Part shown: positions 10,701-24,915 of the stretch, in pieces
Layout of the letters: the number at the start of each line of letters is the position of its first letter
Numbering within the stretch: position 1 is the first letter of the stretch
From: Cricetomys ansorgei
Lineage: Eukaryota > Chordata > Mammalia > Rodentia > Nesomyidae
Direction of reading: 5' to 3'
DNA: 64,000 nt
NCBI GenBank assembly: GCA_026225945.1
Contig: JAMJFZ010001089.1
Coordinates: 248,001 to 312,000, forward strand
Notes under the pieces: generated by a model
What the model was told of the DNA's origin: nothing
Database searches by the model: none
The model's input: the letters and a program-made list of their open reading frames with translations, nothing else
Made by a program: the position numbers and the translations under genes

Positions 10701-13700
10701 GTCTCTCCCTCACGGCAGTGTGCCCACTTACACTAGGCACACATCACTGGCATACATCATGATTTCTTTCCTTCCCATCCTGTCAGTTCCCTGCCTCCCT
10801 AGCTTGGAGTCTCTCCCAAGAGTCCTCCTTCCTGGCCCTTTACCTAGATAACTCCTACTCGTTTTCTGGACTCAGCAAAATCTTCTCAGACCTGTTCTCA
10901 TCATGATTGCATTACCAGCACGCCTCATACCTGCTGCTGGAATATCAGTTACCAGTGTGTATTTTAAATCACTCTCATTAAACTGAGCCTCTTAGAGTCC
11001 AGGCCACCCTCTGTTTGCCTCTGTATTGAACTCTGGAGAATGCCCTGGCTTTACCCGTGCATTTTGTTTGTGCTGTGAAAAAGCAGCTTCATTTTGAATT
11101 TTGTCTCTCATCTGCAAAAATCAAAACATCATTCTACCATCTCTGCAGAAGACTACATCTACTCCTTGTCACCTGGCCATTCCTCTATGGAGTGAGACAT
11201 GGGAACATGGGGAAAGCATAACCTGGGTAGACACAAATTAGCCGTGTCCAGGTCCTGTCTTTTTCCTGCTTGGGAAAAGCGTGGGGTCTGAGAGCCCCAA
11301 CTGAAGCTCATCCGTCTTTGCAGATGCCATCTGTGCAGAGCAGCTCTTGATCTGCATAAACTCTGGGAACAGGCCAAATGTGGAGGACATCATTGAGCAC
11401 TGCCCAAGGGAGATCATCAGCCTCATGGAGCGGTGCTGGCAGGCCATCCCAGAAAATCGGCCAACATTCCCCGGTAAGAGAGCGGCTTGTGTGCCTATTT
11501 AGGATGCATCCCACATGGTGGCACTCTTCAGTAAGGTGACACCAGTAGTTCCCTTTTCCTGTTGCTGTGACAAGGTACCAGACAAAAGCAACTTAAAGGA
11601 AGGGTTTATCTTGGCTCAGTTCAGGGGTGTGGTCCACCATGCCAGGAGCTCAGAGCAGCAGGAGCTTGAGGCAGCTGGCCACACTGACTCCAGACTCAGG
11701 AAGGAGAAAGTGTCAGATGCTGGCAATCCCTTTGCTTCTCCACATGTTCAGTGCAAGGCCCTAGCCCGTGGGATAGTGCTGCTCACATTCAAGATGGATC
11801 TTCCCTGCTTAACACTCTCACAGACACACCCAGAACTGTGTTTCCTGGAATCACCTAGAAGTGTGACCCTAAATCCAGTCAGGTTGAAAATCAGCCATCC
11901 CAGTTCGGAACCTGCTTTGAGTAGCACTTCACATGTGGCTTCAGACTGACTGGCCAGATATCAAGCATCTTGTCAGTGAAATGGTACTACCCTTCCCCAA
12001 AGCAAGGGCTTCTTCATTTCCTTCTTTAGTTTTGGGGATCAGTTTTTGTTTGTGCATTCATCTGCTGAGACACTTGGCCTTACTGTCTCTAGTTTTTTTC
12101 ACTATTTTCCTCCTCTGGGTTAACATCTTATTGCTGGTATCCTTAGAAATGTATTCTGCCATTTAGGTTGGCCCTGTAGTTGAGGGAAAAGGAAGGAAAC
12201 ATGGGTGTTTGGCCATGGTTACCTGGGAATGTAGGAAGTAAGACAAAGGAGAGGAGCAGAGACGCAATAGGAGTCTACAGAGTATCTTGCTATTGTATTT
12301 CCATGGGGGGAAAATGGAACTAGAGCTCTACCCACTACTTCTACTGTATAGAAAGATCCCCTTCTGATTGCTGCCATTAAAGGTGTGCTCCACCACACCT
12401 GGCTAGAGCTCCACCTCTTAAAGGTCCCATACTTCCTGACAGTGCTGCAGGCTAAGGACCAAGCTATGCATTGGGGGTCATTCAAGATTCAAACAGTAGC
12501 ATTTTCCTATCTTTCTGTAGGTTCTTGAACTTGTGTTAGAATTCTAATTTGATTCATCTGCAGTGTTTTTCTTTGGATGGACATTGTAGTCATCATATTA
12601 TCTGTATGTCAATTGTCACATGGTTCATTTTTCCAGTTTGCCATTTTAACACCTTAAATGGAAACCTTTCCTTTCTTTTCTCCTATAGTAATTCTCCTTT
12701 GTACATGTAAAGGTACATCAGAAAATGCTGCAGTTTTGCTTCAGTCCTCATAGCTAAAGAAACTCAAAAGGAAAGCCTTTTGCATTTAATCATTGTTTTG
12801 ATTGTCATGTTGTTTTTTCTGATACACATATTCACACTTCTGATGCTTCACAGGCTGTCATGAAACTCCACATTGAAGGGCTTAGCCTCATGTGACTATC
12901 ACCCACTTTGTACACCTAGGGTACCCAGGATTCTTCCCAGTTAACTACAAGTTTGGGTGTTTTCATACCCCATCTCATGATTGGTAATAAAAAGACTCAT
13001 CTGGCTGAAGGAATACCTCACTTGGGTATAGCTATGTGTTGTAGGATATTAAATTCAGAAACAACCAGGTAGAAGAGATACATAGGCAGTACATTCAGGT
13101 GGGAGCTACTGAGCCTCCAGACCCTCTGCGGTTTCAGCACTTCTTTTGTTCACCAACCCAGAAACTCTTTGGACCATTTGTGGGTTTGTGTAGGAGTTTC
13201 ATTTTATGGGCACAGTTGAGCAAATCATTGGTCATTAATGACTGAACTTAATCTCCAGTTCTTCCCACACGGGTCACCGGGTGGTACCCAGCATCCCAGC
13301 TGTAATCAGTGGTTTGGCTTTTTTAGTGACCACCCCTGTTCTGAGGCTAGCTACTCCCCCCTACTCCTGCCCAAAAATAGCACCCTTACTACATTAGGAA
13401 GTTCAGGGATTTTAAGAGCTGCCTGTCATGAACCAAGCTGGACAGAGGCCAAGCGTGTGTCTTGTGTGGTACTGCATGTGTTCTTCCTTCCCAACATCAT
13501 AGTCTCTTCTCACTGTTTGCTTTTGCGTTAGAGGATTTCCTGTAGTCATTGTTCTGGTCTAGACTGTCTCTTATTTCCACTTGACCTTTCTCTTGATATG
13601 TCACTTCTGAAGGACATTTTTGCTGGAAGCTAGACTATGGGTTGACAGTTTTTTTTTTTTTCCTTCAACACTTGAAAACTGTGCCACTGGGTTACAGTTG

Positions 13701-14780
13701 AGAAATCACGTATTGCTTTCTAATTGTGTTGGGGTGAAAGGTGGGGGTGGTGTCTTTATGTATGTACGTATGCATGCATGTATGCATCTGTGTTTACTAT
13801 GGTTGTTCTTAGTCATGCATGGATGTGATAAAGAACAGAAAGCCACTTCCAGGATGCAACCTTCAAACTCAAAAGCAGAGGGATAAGCCTCAATGGACTG
13901 GACACAGAGCTCACTCTGCTGAAGTGTTTTATTGTTGTAAGGCAATGCTAATCGATCTTCCCCAACCCGTACAAACTACTTCCTTGCTTAATGAAGAGGA
14001 CAGTACCACCCATAGTTTCAGCTAATTACCTGACAGCAGTATGGTGCTTCAAGCAGAGGTTCTCAGGTGTTCCCAAAATCTCTCACTGCTGATTGGCTGC
14101 AGAGATGATAAGGTCTCTCCACTAGCAATATCATAAACAAGTGCCTTTAATATGTAAGAACTTAGGGGTAAGGCACTTTTAACAACAATCACCTCAGCCA
14201 GAAGTTTACATCAGGTTGAGGTTACATCTCAGAAAGCAGTCATTAACAGTTACTGGATTTATAGGGTTTTCCCCAAACCAATGCACCTCCTCACACATCC
14301 TAGAAAGCGTCTCTTCATCCAGTGTCTTATCCCTACAGTTTTCCTTTTGGTAGTATTTTTCCCTTGTTGTGTTTCTGTGGCTATTTTCAATATTATGTTT
14401 TTGCTTCCCAAGTTAGTTAGTCAAGTTAGTCTTAGTGTAGATTTCTTTGTTTCTTCATTCCGGGGTTTGCTCAGCTTCCTGAATGCAGATTTTTTTTTTT
14501 TCTATCATCATATTTCAAAATCTTTCAACTGTTTCTTCCTTTGAATTCTTTTTCAACTCCACCTTCTTCCTTCTGTCCTCCAGAGCTCCAATTACATAAA
14601 TACTATATGTTGGTTGCAGTACCTCAGGTCTCTGATGGCTCTATTCTTTTTTTCCAATGAACTTTCCGTCTCTTCTTAAGATTGGGCAGCTCACTAATTA
14701 TTCTTTGCTCCTTCCATTTCACTTTTACTAAGGTTTTTATTTTGGTTATTGTATTTTTCAACTCTAGGTTTTGTGTGTAT

Positions 14781-14818
<38 letters not shown>

Positions 14819-17081
14819 TGTTTGTCCTGGACATTAAAGCTCACACTCTACCACTGATCTTCACCTCCAAAAGCATCTTCCTATGTTGAGACTCTAGTCT
14901 TCATTTGTTTCAATCATGTTATGTTACACTGTGCCTCTGAGCTATTTTCATGCCATTGGCAGGTAGCACCAGTGCTTCTGGTATCACAGTATTGACGTCT
15001 GCTTTGGTCCTTTTGTCATCTAGTGTAGAATCTTTCTGGTTTAGTATAAGAAGTGTTTTTCCTGTTGAAACTTACATACTTTCTATCTTCTGTATGCTTC
15101 CTGTTTAAGCTGTGTTTTCTGATGCTGCTGTAGCAAGGGGAATGGTGATCAGCACCTTGCTAATGCCAAGTGAAGGTCCAAGGTCCTGCTCAGCCCTATC
15201 AACAGTGGAGGCAAGGGCTCCTGTGCTACTGGTCTGAATTAGAGTTCCAGCAGAATCCATGACGTCTCCACCACCATTGAAATGGAGAGCCCTCATAACC
15301 ACTAGAAAGGGGCAAACATCCCTGCTGTCTCTACAAGGCTTTCTCAGGCATTTTGCCAGTGAATAGAAAAAGTGTATCTTATTACTGCCCTGTGGGTACC
15401 AGGCTGCTCTGGTGACCTGCTGATGCCATAAGAGTAGAAGACCTTGTTACCAATTTCTGGCAGGAAAGTTCTGGCTTCCTCTTTGATGATCTCTTATATC
15501 ATCCTGGCAGGAATTGCTGTGCCTCTCACCAGGTTGGAAATTGTCTTAGTTACTTTTCCATTACTGTGGATTAGACACTAGAACTAAGGCAACTTATAGA
15601 GGAGAAAGTTTATTTGGGTTTACAGTTGCAGAGGCTAGAGACTATCATGGCAGGGAGCATGACAGCGCACAGGCAGGCATGGCACTGGAGTAGTAACAGT
15701 GCTCACATTTTGAGACATAGCCATAAAGCAGAAAGAGTTAACTGAGAATGCCTTGGGCTTTTGAAACCTTAAAAGCCCCACCCCCACCCCCGTGACACTC
15801 TTCCTCCAACAAGGCCACACCTCCTAATCCTTCCCAAACAGTTCCACCAACTGAGGACCAAGCATTCAAATATATGAACCTATGGGGGCCATTCTCATTC
15901 AAACCACCACAGAAGTGTATGCTGTCCATTGAGTATGTGGGAATAGGGTGAAATCATGGTTGTTTCCTGTGGTGTTAGCTGAGTTAGTAGAGTGATCATT
16001 GGCCAAAAGGTTTGTGTGTGCTATTAGGCTGCCCCACGCTTTGTCCTCTGGCTAGAACGAGTAGACTTTTGTCATTGTTTTGTTACTGCTGTTGTCTGTG
16101 CCTTGTGATATTTCTGGGTTGCTAGCTATTCAGCTTTAATTATGAGATTTATGAGGCAAAGAGAAAACACAGTGAACTTACTGCCATGTGTTTTCACAGA
16201 CCCTGAGGTCCAAGCCACTCTGCCTACATTTCTTTCTTTCAGGATATCTATATGTTTGTTTTATATATAATATCTAGGATGTTTTATTGTACTTGGAAGG
16301 GAAAATATAGCTAGTCTATCTTCCTAGAACTGAAGATTTCCTGTTTTTTTTGTTAGAGTCTCACACTCTGTAGTGTAGGCTAGCTTGGAACTCACTATGT
16401 AGCCTAGCCTGACCTTGAACTTGTGGCGCTCTGTCCCAGACTTGCAAGTTTTAGGATTACAGGCTTAACAGGCTTAGTCCATCATGTCCAGCACCACCCC
16501 CTGCCCATTCTAATAGCTCTAGCTTTTTAGTGCCAGAGAGGTAGAAACTTGGGGTTCAGTCATCCTTGTTCACGTGGAGGGTTCCTCCTTCCAGCAGGAC
16601 TTTGTGCTATGGGCAGGGCAAGACACACTGTTCTGCCTGGGCCTGGGACTGCGAGTGTTAACCCTATTCATCAGAGTCAGTGATTTGGAGTTTCAAACTT
16701 TATTTCATTGCTTTGTCTACACAGTGTGGTAAGTGACTTAACAATGACAGATTATTAATATTTAACATTTTTAAATAAATTCAGGGGGCTGGGAAGATGA
16801 CCCTGTTGGCAAATCCATTGTCTTGCAAGCAGAAGGACCTGAGTTTGATCAACATGTGAAAAAAGCTGATTGTGGTGATAAGAACTTGTAATTCCTGAGC
16901 CGGGTAGTGGGAGACAGGCAGATCCTGAGGCTCATCGACCAGCCAGACTAGCCTTGGCAAGGTCCTGGCCAGCAAGAGACCCTGTCTCAAAAAGCAAGGT
17001 GAAGGCAGCTGAGGAACAGTTGAGGTCATCTTTGGGCCTCCACACATACTCACACTCACACACTGTGAGCATACACGTACC

Positions 17082-17125
<44 letters not shown>

Positions 17126-18132
17126 ATAAGAAATTTAAAGGACTGTTTTTTCATACAGGCATTGAAGAAGAATTTAGGCCTTTTTACTTAAGTGAATTTG
17201 AAGAATATGTAGAAGAGGATGTGGCAAGTTTAAAGGTGAGTGATACAGCAAGTATCAGCAGCATACCAAAATGCATTATCATGCATGGAAGTAAAAGCAG
17301 TGTCATTTGTTACTGATACTTGAAGTAAGCTAGCTTGGGGAACACAGAAAACAAAGTTAGCAATTGTATGAAGTACCACTGAAATGCATGAAATGAGAAG
17401 GAAAAAAAAATGTAACAATAAAAAAAAAATACACCTACCTGACATCACAGGAAGAGACTAGAAAGTACTACAAGTGGGTCCATCATTCTGAAAAATTTAT
17501 TTAAAAAAAAAAAAAAAACTTCCTGGGGATATGGCCAGTGGCAGACCATGCATGAGATTTTCAGTTCTATTGCCAACACCACAACACAAGCAAATAAACC
17601 ACACACACCAATAGATACATACATACATACATACATACATAAAATTGCCAAAGCCCCAAATAGAAAGAGAAACATATCTATTGAGACATACAGCTGGGCA
17701 GTGGCAGCACACACCTTTAATCCCAGCACTCGTGAGGCAGAGGCAGGCGGATCTCTATGAGTTCAAGGCCAGCCTGATCTACAGAATGAGCTCCAGGACA
17801 GCCAGAGTTACAACGGAGAAACCCTGTCTCAAAAAAAATAATAATAATAATAATAGAGACAAAGGAATAAAAATACTAACCCATAAGCTAATGCTTAGAG
17901 AGAAATCATAGAAAAGCAAGCAGACACTGCTGGGGACAGTGATTTGAGATCCACATACATGCTGTCAAGAAAAACTGGTTCTTCCGTGTACTTCCTTTGT
18001 GCTGAGTTCTCAGTGGCAATAGCATCTATGGCTGAAGTGGGGAGTTGGTGTCTGGAGCTGAAGAGGAACATCAAAGCTCATTTACCAGCCAACCAGCTAA
18101 AAGGAACAGAAACCTGCACTGCACACACGTGT

Positions 18133-18170
<38 letters not shown>

Positions 18171-21100
18171 CAGTCATCGATATACTGCCATAACTGTCTC
18201 AGGATCATGTACCCATAGACGTGAGAAAGAAACTTCAATAAATAAGCCAGGCAAACAAACTGATTTCCAAGTAAGTGAGTAAGCCAGGAGGTATATAGAT
18301 AGCTCACAAAAATGTCCAGACTTTGGAGGAATGCCTACAGTATAAAAGAGACATATCCAGTGCAACCCCAAGAAATAATCAAGGTAGATGCTAAGGCAGA
18401 AAAGCATTACGTCAAACAGGAATGCTTGATAATGATAAAAAGGTTCAGTTCACAGAAGGATACAGTAGCTTTCAATATGGGCATACCTGTGGTAAAATGG
18501 CCTTAAAAATACAAATGAAAACTGTATAAAACTAAGAAAAAATAAACAAATCCTTAGTCATGCTTAGAGATAGTAATACATCCCTCTTTAATTGATTTAG
18601 CAAACAGAACCAAATAACTAGTAAGGATTTAGACTGTTTGAAACACATGTTTTTAACACACTTAACCTAATGCAAACATATCAGATAACTGATATGTTAT
18701 CAGATAACTTCCAAATAACTGTTGTCTTAATTTTATTTCCTTACTGTGATAAAATACCCTGACAAAAGCAACTTAAAGGAAAATGGGTTTATTTGGCTCA
18801 CAATTCTGGGTCACAATAAAGCCAAGGAACTTGAAGCAGCTTGTCACATATAATCTGCAGTCAAAGAGCAGAGAACAATTAATTCACGCACCCACACTAA
18901 TGTTCTGCTTGCTTTTTCCACTCTCTAGGATTCTCTGAACAGGAAGTAATGCCACCCAAAATGGGCTGGTCTTCTTCGTAGTCAAAATAATCCCCCATAG
19001 ACTGGTCCATAAGTCAATTTAATATAGACTCTCTTCCCACGTGATTTTAGAGTATGTGAAGCTGACAAATAAAATTAACCATCGCAGTTACCTTTAAATA
19101 CTTTTTAAAAACACAGAATTATTTTTAAATTAACATGTATAAACTTTTAAAAGTATTATAATATGGATCTGGAGAGGCAGCTCAGTGATAAAGAGCTCTC
19201 ACTGCCCCTCCAAAGACTCAAATGCATAGGACCCAGAGGAATCTTACAAATCAGAAAGACAAGCTACTGCATCAAATCATGGACAGAAGCACGATTAGGA
19301 GCACACACTCAGGAAAGGCAAGTAGACCTCTGAGAGTTTAAGGCCATCCAGAGTTTGAGACTCTGTTTCAAAACAAGCATAAAAACAAACAACAAGAATG
19401 CACAGACAAAATACTGAAGTCGACAAATCACCAAAGAGGGTATTCAAACAGCCATTGGGAAAGTACATAACCTTACCAGTAACCAGGGAAATGCAAAATA
19501 AAGCCATACTAGGCAAAATATAATATCTATAAATGGGCAAACATGAGAAAGTTTTCAAAAAGACAGGAGAGAAAGGTAAATAATGAATATGGTTATGGAT
19601 TGAAAGAAGCATATCATCCACTAAAGCTATTAGCTTTCCTAATGCTGATGTACAGAGCACAGCTAATGAAAAATCCCAACCAAATTCTCTAGGGAACTCA
19701 ACAAGCTTAAGTCAGTATGGGGAAGACAAACAAACAGACCTAATCCAGAAACTCATGAAGTAGCTAAAGCAATGTTTTTGAACAAGAATCATGATAATAG
19801 GAGAAAATTTGGGTCCCACTCCCCATGCCCCAGAAGGAAGTCTCATAGATTGTTTTACCTAGAAGCAGCTATGGAGTTGAAAAGGAGGAGGCAGGAGGAG
19901 GCAGGGGAAGAAGTCAGAGACCAGTCAAGCCTGACTGAGCTTTGGCAGCTCTGAGGGAACCCTGTGTATACACTGCATTCCCATTCCTTCCCTCCAGGCA
20001 TGTCCCAGGTCAGGCTGAACCAGCTAGAGCCTCACTCTGCCCCACAGCCGGTGAGTGCAGTCTGGCAGATCCCAGCAAATAAGCAGACCCTGAAAGATCC
20101 TGAAGATGGGGCAATTTGCTGACTTAGTTCCTCACAGCTAGGTAGCAAGTCTGTCCTGGAAGCGGAAGCACTTTGCTTTGTCTACTAAAAAGCCCCAAAT
20201 CATATCTACATCTGTTTCTTTAGCTAGACACAAAGTCTATAAGATACAAAGGAAAAGATTATCAAATTTGACCCCATAGAAAATAAAAGGCAGTTGAAAA
20301 GAGAGAAGAAATTGTGTTGTATGGACGGGATTAACACCCAGTTTATATAATGATTGCCTATAAACCAAAAACAAAATACTGAAACATCGTAAAAGAAGAA
20401 AAACAGGAAAGTGTATAGAAAAGACTTCAAAGAAAAAATGTATCACTGACCAGCAAATTTCAGAACTGTGTCTGGTCTCACAGAAAATCAAATTGAATCA
20501 CTTACAGTTTTCCATCACTAAGATTACCATTTTTGAACGACTGGCATAAATGTTGGTTTAAAAAAAAAATGCAGAGTAACAGACATCCCGGTTGGTAAGG
20601 TTTCTTGGAAGGTAAACTACCTATCTGGCATTGTAAAAACCTGTCCTTGCATAGATGTTCAGAGCATTAGGAAACTGTCCATGCATGCAGGCTCACAGCC
20701 TTTGAAGCCCATCCTAGCATATACGCTCAAATAGTAATTTCAAAAGTCGCCTGTGTTTGAATTGACAAGTAAAAACTTGGGAACAATGCAAATGTCTGCA
20801 GTTGTATTCCTACTGTGGTGGCTCAGCAAAGATGACAAGGAGGCATCCTCATAGATGTAAACCCTGTCAGACTTGAGCAGAGGGAACCATCATCCTGGCC
20901 AGCGCCATACTGGACAGTGGAACCCCGAGCATCTGAACTCATGTGTTCTACTGATGGCATGTGCAGGTCATGAGCAATCAAAAGTTCAACACCTACAGAC
21001 AATACAAAATGCCAAGACCTGTGCAGCCCCTCACACACCTTTAATCCAAGCACTCAGGAAGCAGAGGCAAATAGAGCTCTGTGAGTTTGAAGCCAGGCTG

Positions 21101-23313
21101 ATCTATATAGCTGAGTTCCAAACCAACCTAGGGCTACATAGTGAGACCCTGACTCAAACTAAACAAAACAAAACAAAGCAGAAAACTACATTTCATAATA
21201 AGTAACAGCAGTATTTAAAGTGCCGCAAGGTGTGGACATACTAACATGTTGTGGTATTCCTTCCCAAGCCATGCATTTATTCAGCAAATGATTTTGAACC
21301 ACTTACTGATGTGAGCATGCTGTTAAGAACAAAATACAAGGCTGGTGGTGGTGATGGTGCACGCCTTTAATCCCAGCACTTGGGAGGCAGAGGCAGGAGG
21401 ATCTCTGTGAGTTTGAGGCCAGCCTGGTCTACAGAGTGAATTCCAAGACAGCCAGAGTTACAACAAAGAAACTCTATCTCGAAAAAAAAAAAAAGGACCA
21501 CATTGATGTCCAAGTGTTTGTTCTGGGTGTGTGCTTTCAGTTCTTAATGGAAATTACTTAGGTACGGGATGGTTAGACCATACAGACATCTTGTTTCTGT
21601 TTTAGGAGCCTTTAAACCATTTTCCGTGGAATCTGAACCTTCTCACGCTCCCCACCAGCAGCGAATAGGAGTTCAGCTGCCGTATCGTCACTAACACTTG
21701 CTCTTTTTATGTTGTTTTTGTTTTTGTTTTCTGACTTAGCCATCCTGTTCAACACGAAGTGGCATTTCCTAGAGGTTGAGCATCTTCCCTGTGCTGGTGC
21801 TTGTTACCATTTATATATCTTCTTTGGAGAAACGTCCATTCAGCTTCTTCACTTTGGGGTTGTTTGCCTGTTGTTTTCATTTATGACAGTGTCAAACCAA
21901 ACAGCCAAAGCACGTCTCCAACTTATGATCCACCTGACCCCACCCCACATGTCTCACCTCCATGTTACAGTGCTTGGGATCCCACCAGGACCTGACACAT
22001 GCTGGGCAGCATTCTGCCATTTGGTTGTATCTCAGCCCTCCCTTTGCCAGTTTCTAAATTGGGTAATCTGTAGGGGTAGGGATGGTGGTGGTAGTTGTTG
22101 ATTTGTAGAAGTTACATCTTCGGAACATTCATCTCTTACAGAATATATATAATTTACAAATATCTTTCCCATCCCGTGGGTTGCATTTTCAGTCTTGATG
22201 GTTTCTTTTGATGCACCTATTTTATGTTTGTCGTAGTGAAAGTTTGATTTGATTGCATCAGAATCATTAGCACAATTGCACAATTTGGTGTCACCGTCAG
22301 GAGGTCACTGCAGGGACAGTGTCAAGAATATTTCCTCCCATGCTTTCTTCTAAGAGTCTTGCAGTTTCAGCTCTCGAATTTGGGTCATTGGTGTATTATG
22401 AGTTAATTTTCTAATATGGTAAGGGTCCATCTTCATTTTTAAAATGTGTATATCTGGTTTTCCCTTACTGAATGCTCCAGGGCACCCTGGTCAAGCATCA
22501 GTTGACCACGTAATGGGGTGGGGAGTATCTCCAGGCTCCCTTTCTGCTCCTTTGGTCCGTGACTGTATGGATGTCAGTTTCAGCTTTTGGGTTCTGTAGC
22601 TTTGTGCTAACTTGAAATCAGGAAGTATAAGTCCTCTGGCTATGTTAATTTGAAATGTCATTTTAGCTATTGGGAAAATGTTTAATTTGTGAAAAAAGGT
22701 TACTTATTAAATTTGTATGAAATGTCTTGGTGTGAAGAGATCTGGTTTTTTTTCATAATTTTCCACTGATTACTAAAGTGCTATGTATCTTCTCGATTAT
22801 AGAAGGAGTATCCAGATCAAAGTGCTGTTTTAAAGAGAATGTATTCTCTCCAATATGATTGTGTGCCATTACCTCCAAGCAGGTCAAACTCAGGTAACGT
22901 ACCCATTCATTCATTTGCATACTGACTCATTCACTTCAGCCTCTAAAATACTCCAGAAGCCGTATGGAACTGGAGGAAAGTGTAAGATCAAGTGTGTCTT
23001 GGGAATACTTCTTAACTATGTGCTCACCAAAACCACAGTTTCCTGACACAAATGGGAAGACTGACTGTTCAGGAGGAAATAGGAGCCACAAGTGGGTGCA
23101 GAGTCTTTGAGATCACAACACTGCAGATTCGCACAGGGACGCTCTTTTTTATAACGACACAGGGGAAGACAGTATGAGATGCCAAGGTCACTGTCGCTGA
23201 TCTGAAACAAATTGTCTAATCTCATCCAAATCTCATCCAGTTGTGAATATAATGACTTGCACTCCCACAGCTTTTTTAAAAATAAGATTTATTTTTAATT
23301 TTATCTTTGTGTC

Positions 23314-23362
<49 letters not shown>

Positions 23363-24864
23363 CTGACATCTGAGTCTATGCACAACATATGGGCAGTGCC
23401 CATGGCAGCCAAAAGAAGTCATCAGAGGCCCTGGAACTGGAGTTACAGGTTGTTGTGAGCCACCTCATGTGGGTCCTGAGCTACGAACTGAACCTGGGTC
23501 CTTGGCAAGAACAGCAAGTGGTCTTAACCACTGAGCCATCTCCCCAGTCCTCCTGCAGGCTTTTAAGGACAAAAGAACAACGAGATGTGCACAGGACACA
23601 TGGTTCCAAGATGACAGTCACTGTCATCTTGTTGCTTGTGATAATTCCCCTGTGTTCTTCCCTGGCAGCCAGGGGTCCTGCTGATTATATACTAAACCTA
23701 TAGGAAGGGGACCATTATATGCTTTTCATGATTCTTATTTTCAGTGTGTTACCCAAAGACAGGCTCATGAAAACCTTTAAGTTTTATTTTACTTTTTGTA
23801 TTGATCATTTCTTCTCTGCTGCAGAACAGCCCGGTTCACTGCACAGCTCTCAGGGACTCCAGATGGGGCCTGTGGAGGAATCCTGGTTTTCTTCCTCCCC
23901 AGAGCACCCACAGGAAGAGAACGAGCCTAGTGTTCAGGCCAAACTCGAAGAGGAAGCCAGCTATCATGCTTTTGGAAGATTCACGGAGAAACAAACAAAA
24001 CCGCTGCCCAGGCAGACTGTGGCTTACAACAGAGAAGAGGAAAGGAAACGGAGGGTCTCCCATGACCCCTTTGCACAGCAGAGACCTCATGCGAATGTTC
24101 AGAGTGCAGGGGCAAAAGGTCTTTCTGATCCCAGCACAACTAGCCATGGAAACACAACACACCAGCTGCCAGGGCCAGCCAGCCAAGCACAAGCATCATT
24201 TTGGAACAACGGATTATACAACCAGCATGGGTTTGGAACTGCAAGTGCCAGAGTTTGGTATGGGCCAAACCCAAGCCAAATGTACAGTACTTACAAAACT
24301 CCAGTGCCTGAGAGCAACCTGATGGGAAGCACACCCACCATTCCATTCATCTCCTTGCCATCATCAGGTAAATGAATTTCTAATAGCCCCAGTTTTCTCC
24401 TTCTTCCCCACCCCTCCCCCACCATGAAAATGAAGCCACTGCTAGCATTGTCATCAGTTCTAAGTTATGGGGACAAAGAGTAAGTTACTGAGAGCCTTCA
24501 GCCAGCAGGTGCAGCCTTCTACACTGAAACGGTCTCCATAGACTACTTGATCTGTGATTGTGTTTGGCCTATAACTCATCATAGATGCTCACAGAGTGGG
24601 TTATAGATCCTTGTAACTGGTAGGCTTCTCTCTTTAGCGTGGGGGGATAGCAATCTCCAGACACCCAGCCTCTCCAACAAATGGAAAGTATTTTCTTTTT
24701 TCTTTTATCTTGCTTCTTGTCTTCTGAGAGTAAGAAAGAAGTTTTAGGTGTTTTTGTTTGTTTAGATAAAGACTACAATCTGTGGTAAGAGAAGTGTTTT
24801 TCATCTTCCATAGCTCTCCTAATGTATAACTCTCTCTATACCTAATATAGCTCTCTTCTAATAG

Positions 24865-24915
<51 letters not shown>

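Larger units (their letters stand above)
13540..16260 (-). repeat. Old L1 LINE, 5' region, reverse orientation, interrupted
   Basis: Matches the antisense of the ancient mammalian L1 5' region: GGGGTTTGCTCAGCTTCCTG, GAGCTCCAATTACATAAATA, GTACCTCAGGTCTCTGATGG, TTTTATTTTGGTTATTGTATTTTTCA, shortened here to GTTATTGTATTTTTCA. It is interrupted by a TG repeat with an ID trace (14771-14872) and by a whole LTR (15542-15911). It fills most of Ripk1 intron 6. Confidence 0.6.

Noticed and set aside
11515..11949. 144-codon frame after Ripk1 exon 6
   Set aside because: It overlaps a MaLR-type repeat and has no domain.
16788..17122. Possible CA-rich peptide frames before Ripk1 exon 7
   Set aside because: They arise from SINE and CA-repeat translation only.
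23801..24322. Alternative-frame 173-codon ORF over Ripk1 exon 9 and a minus-strand ORF there
   Set aside because: These are shadows of the 543-nt coding exon, which matches RIPK1 in the other frame.
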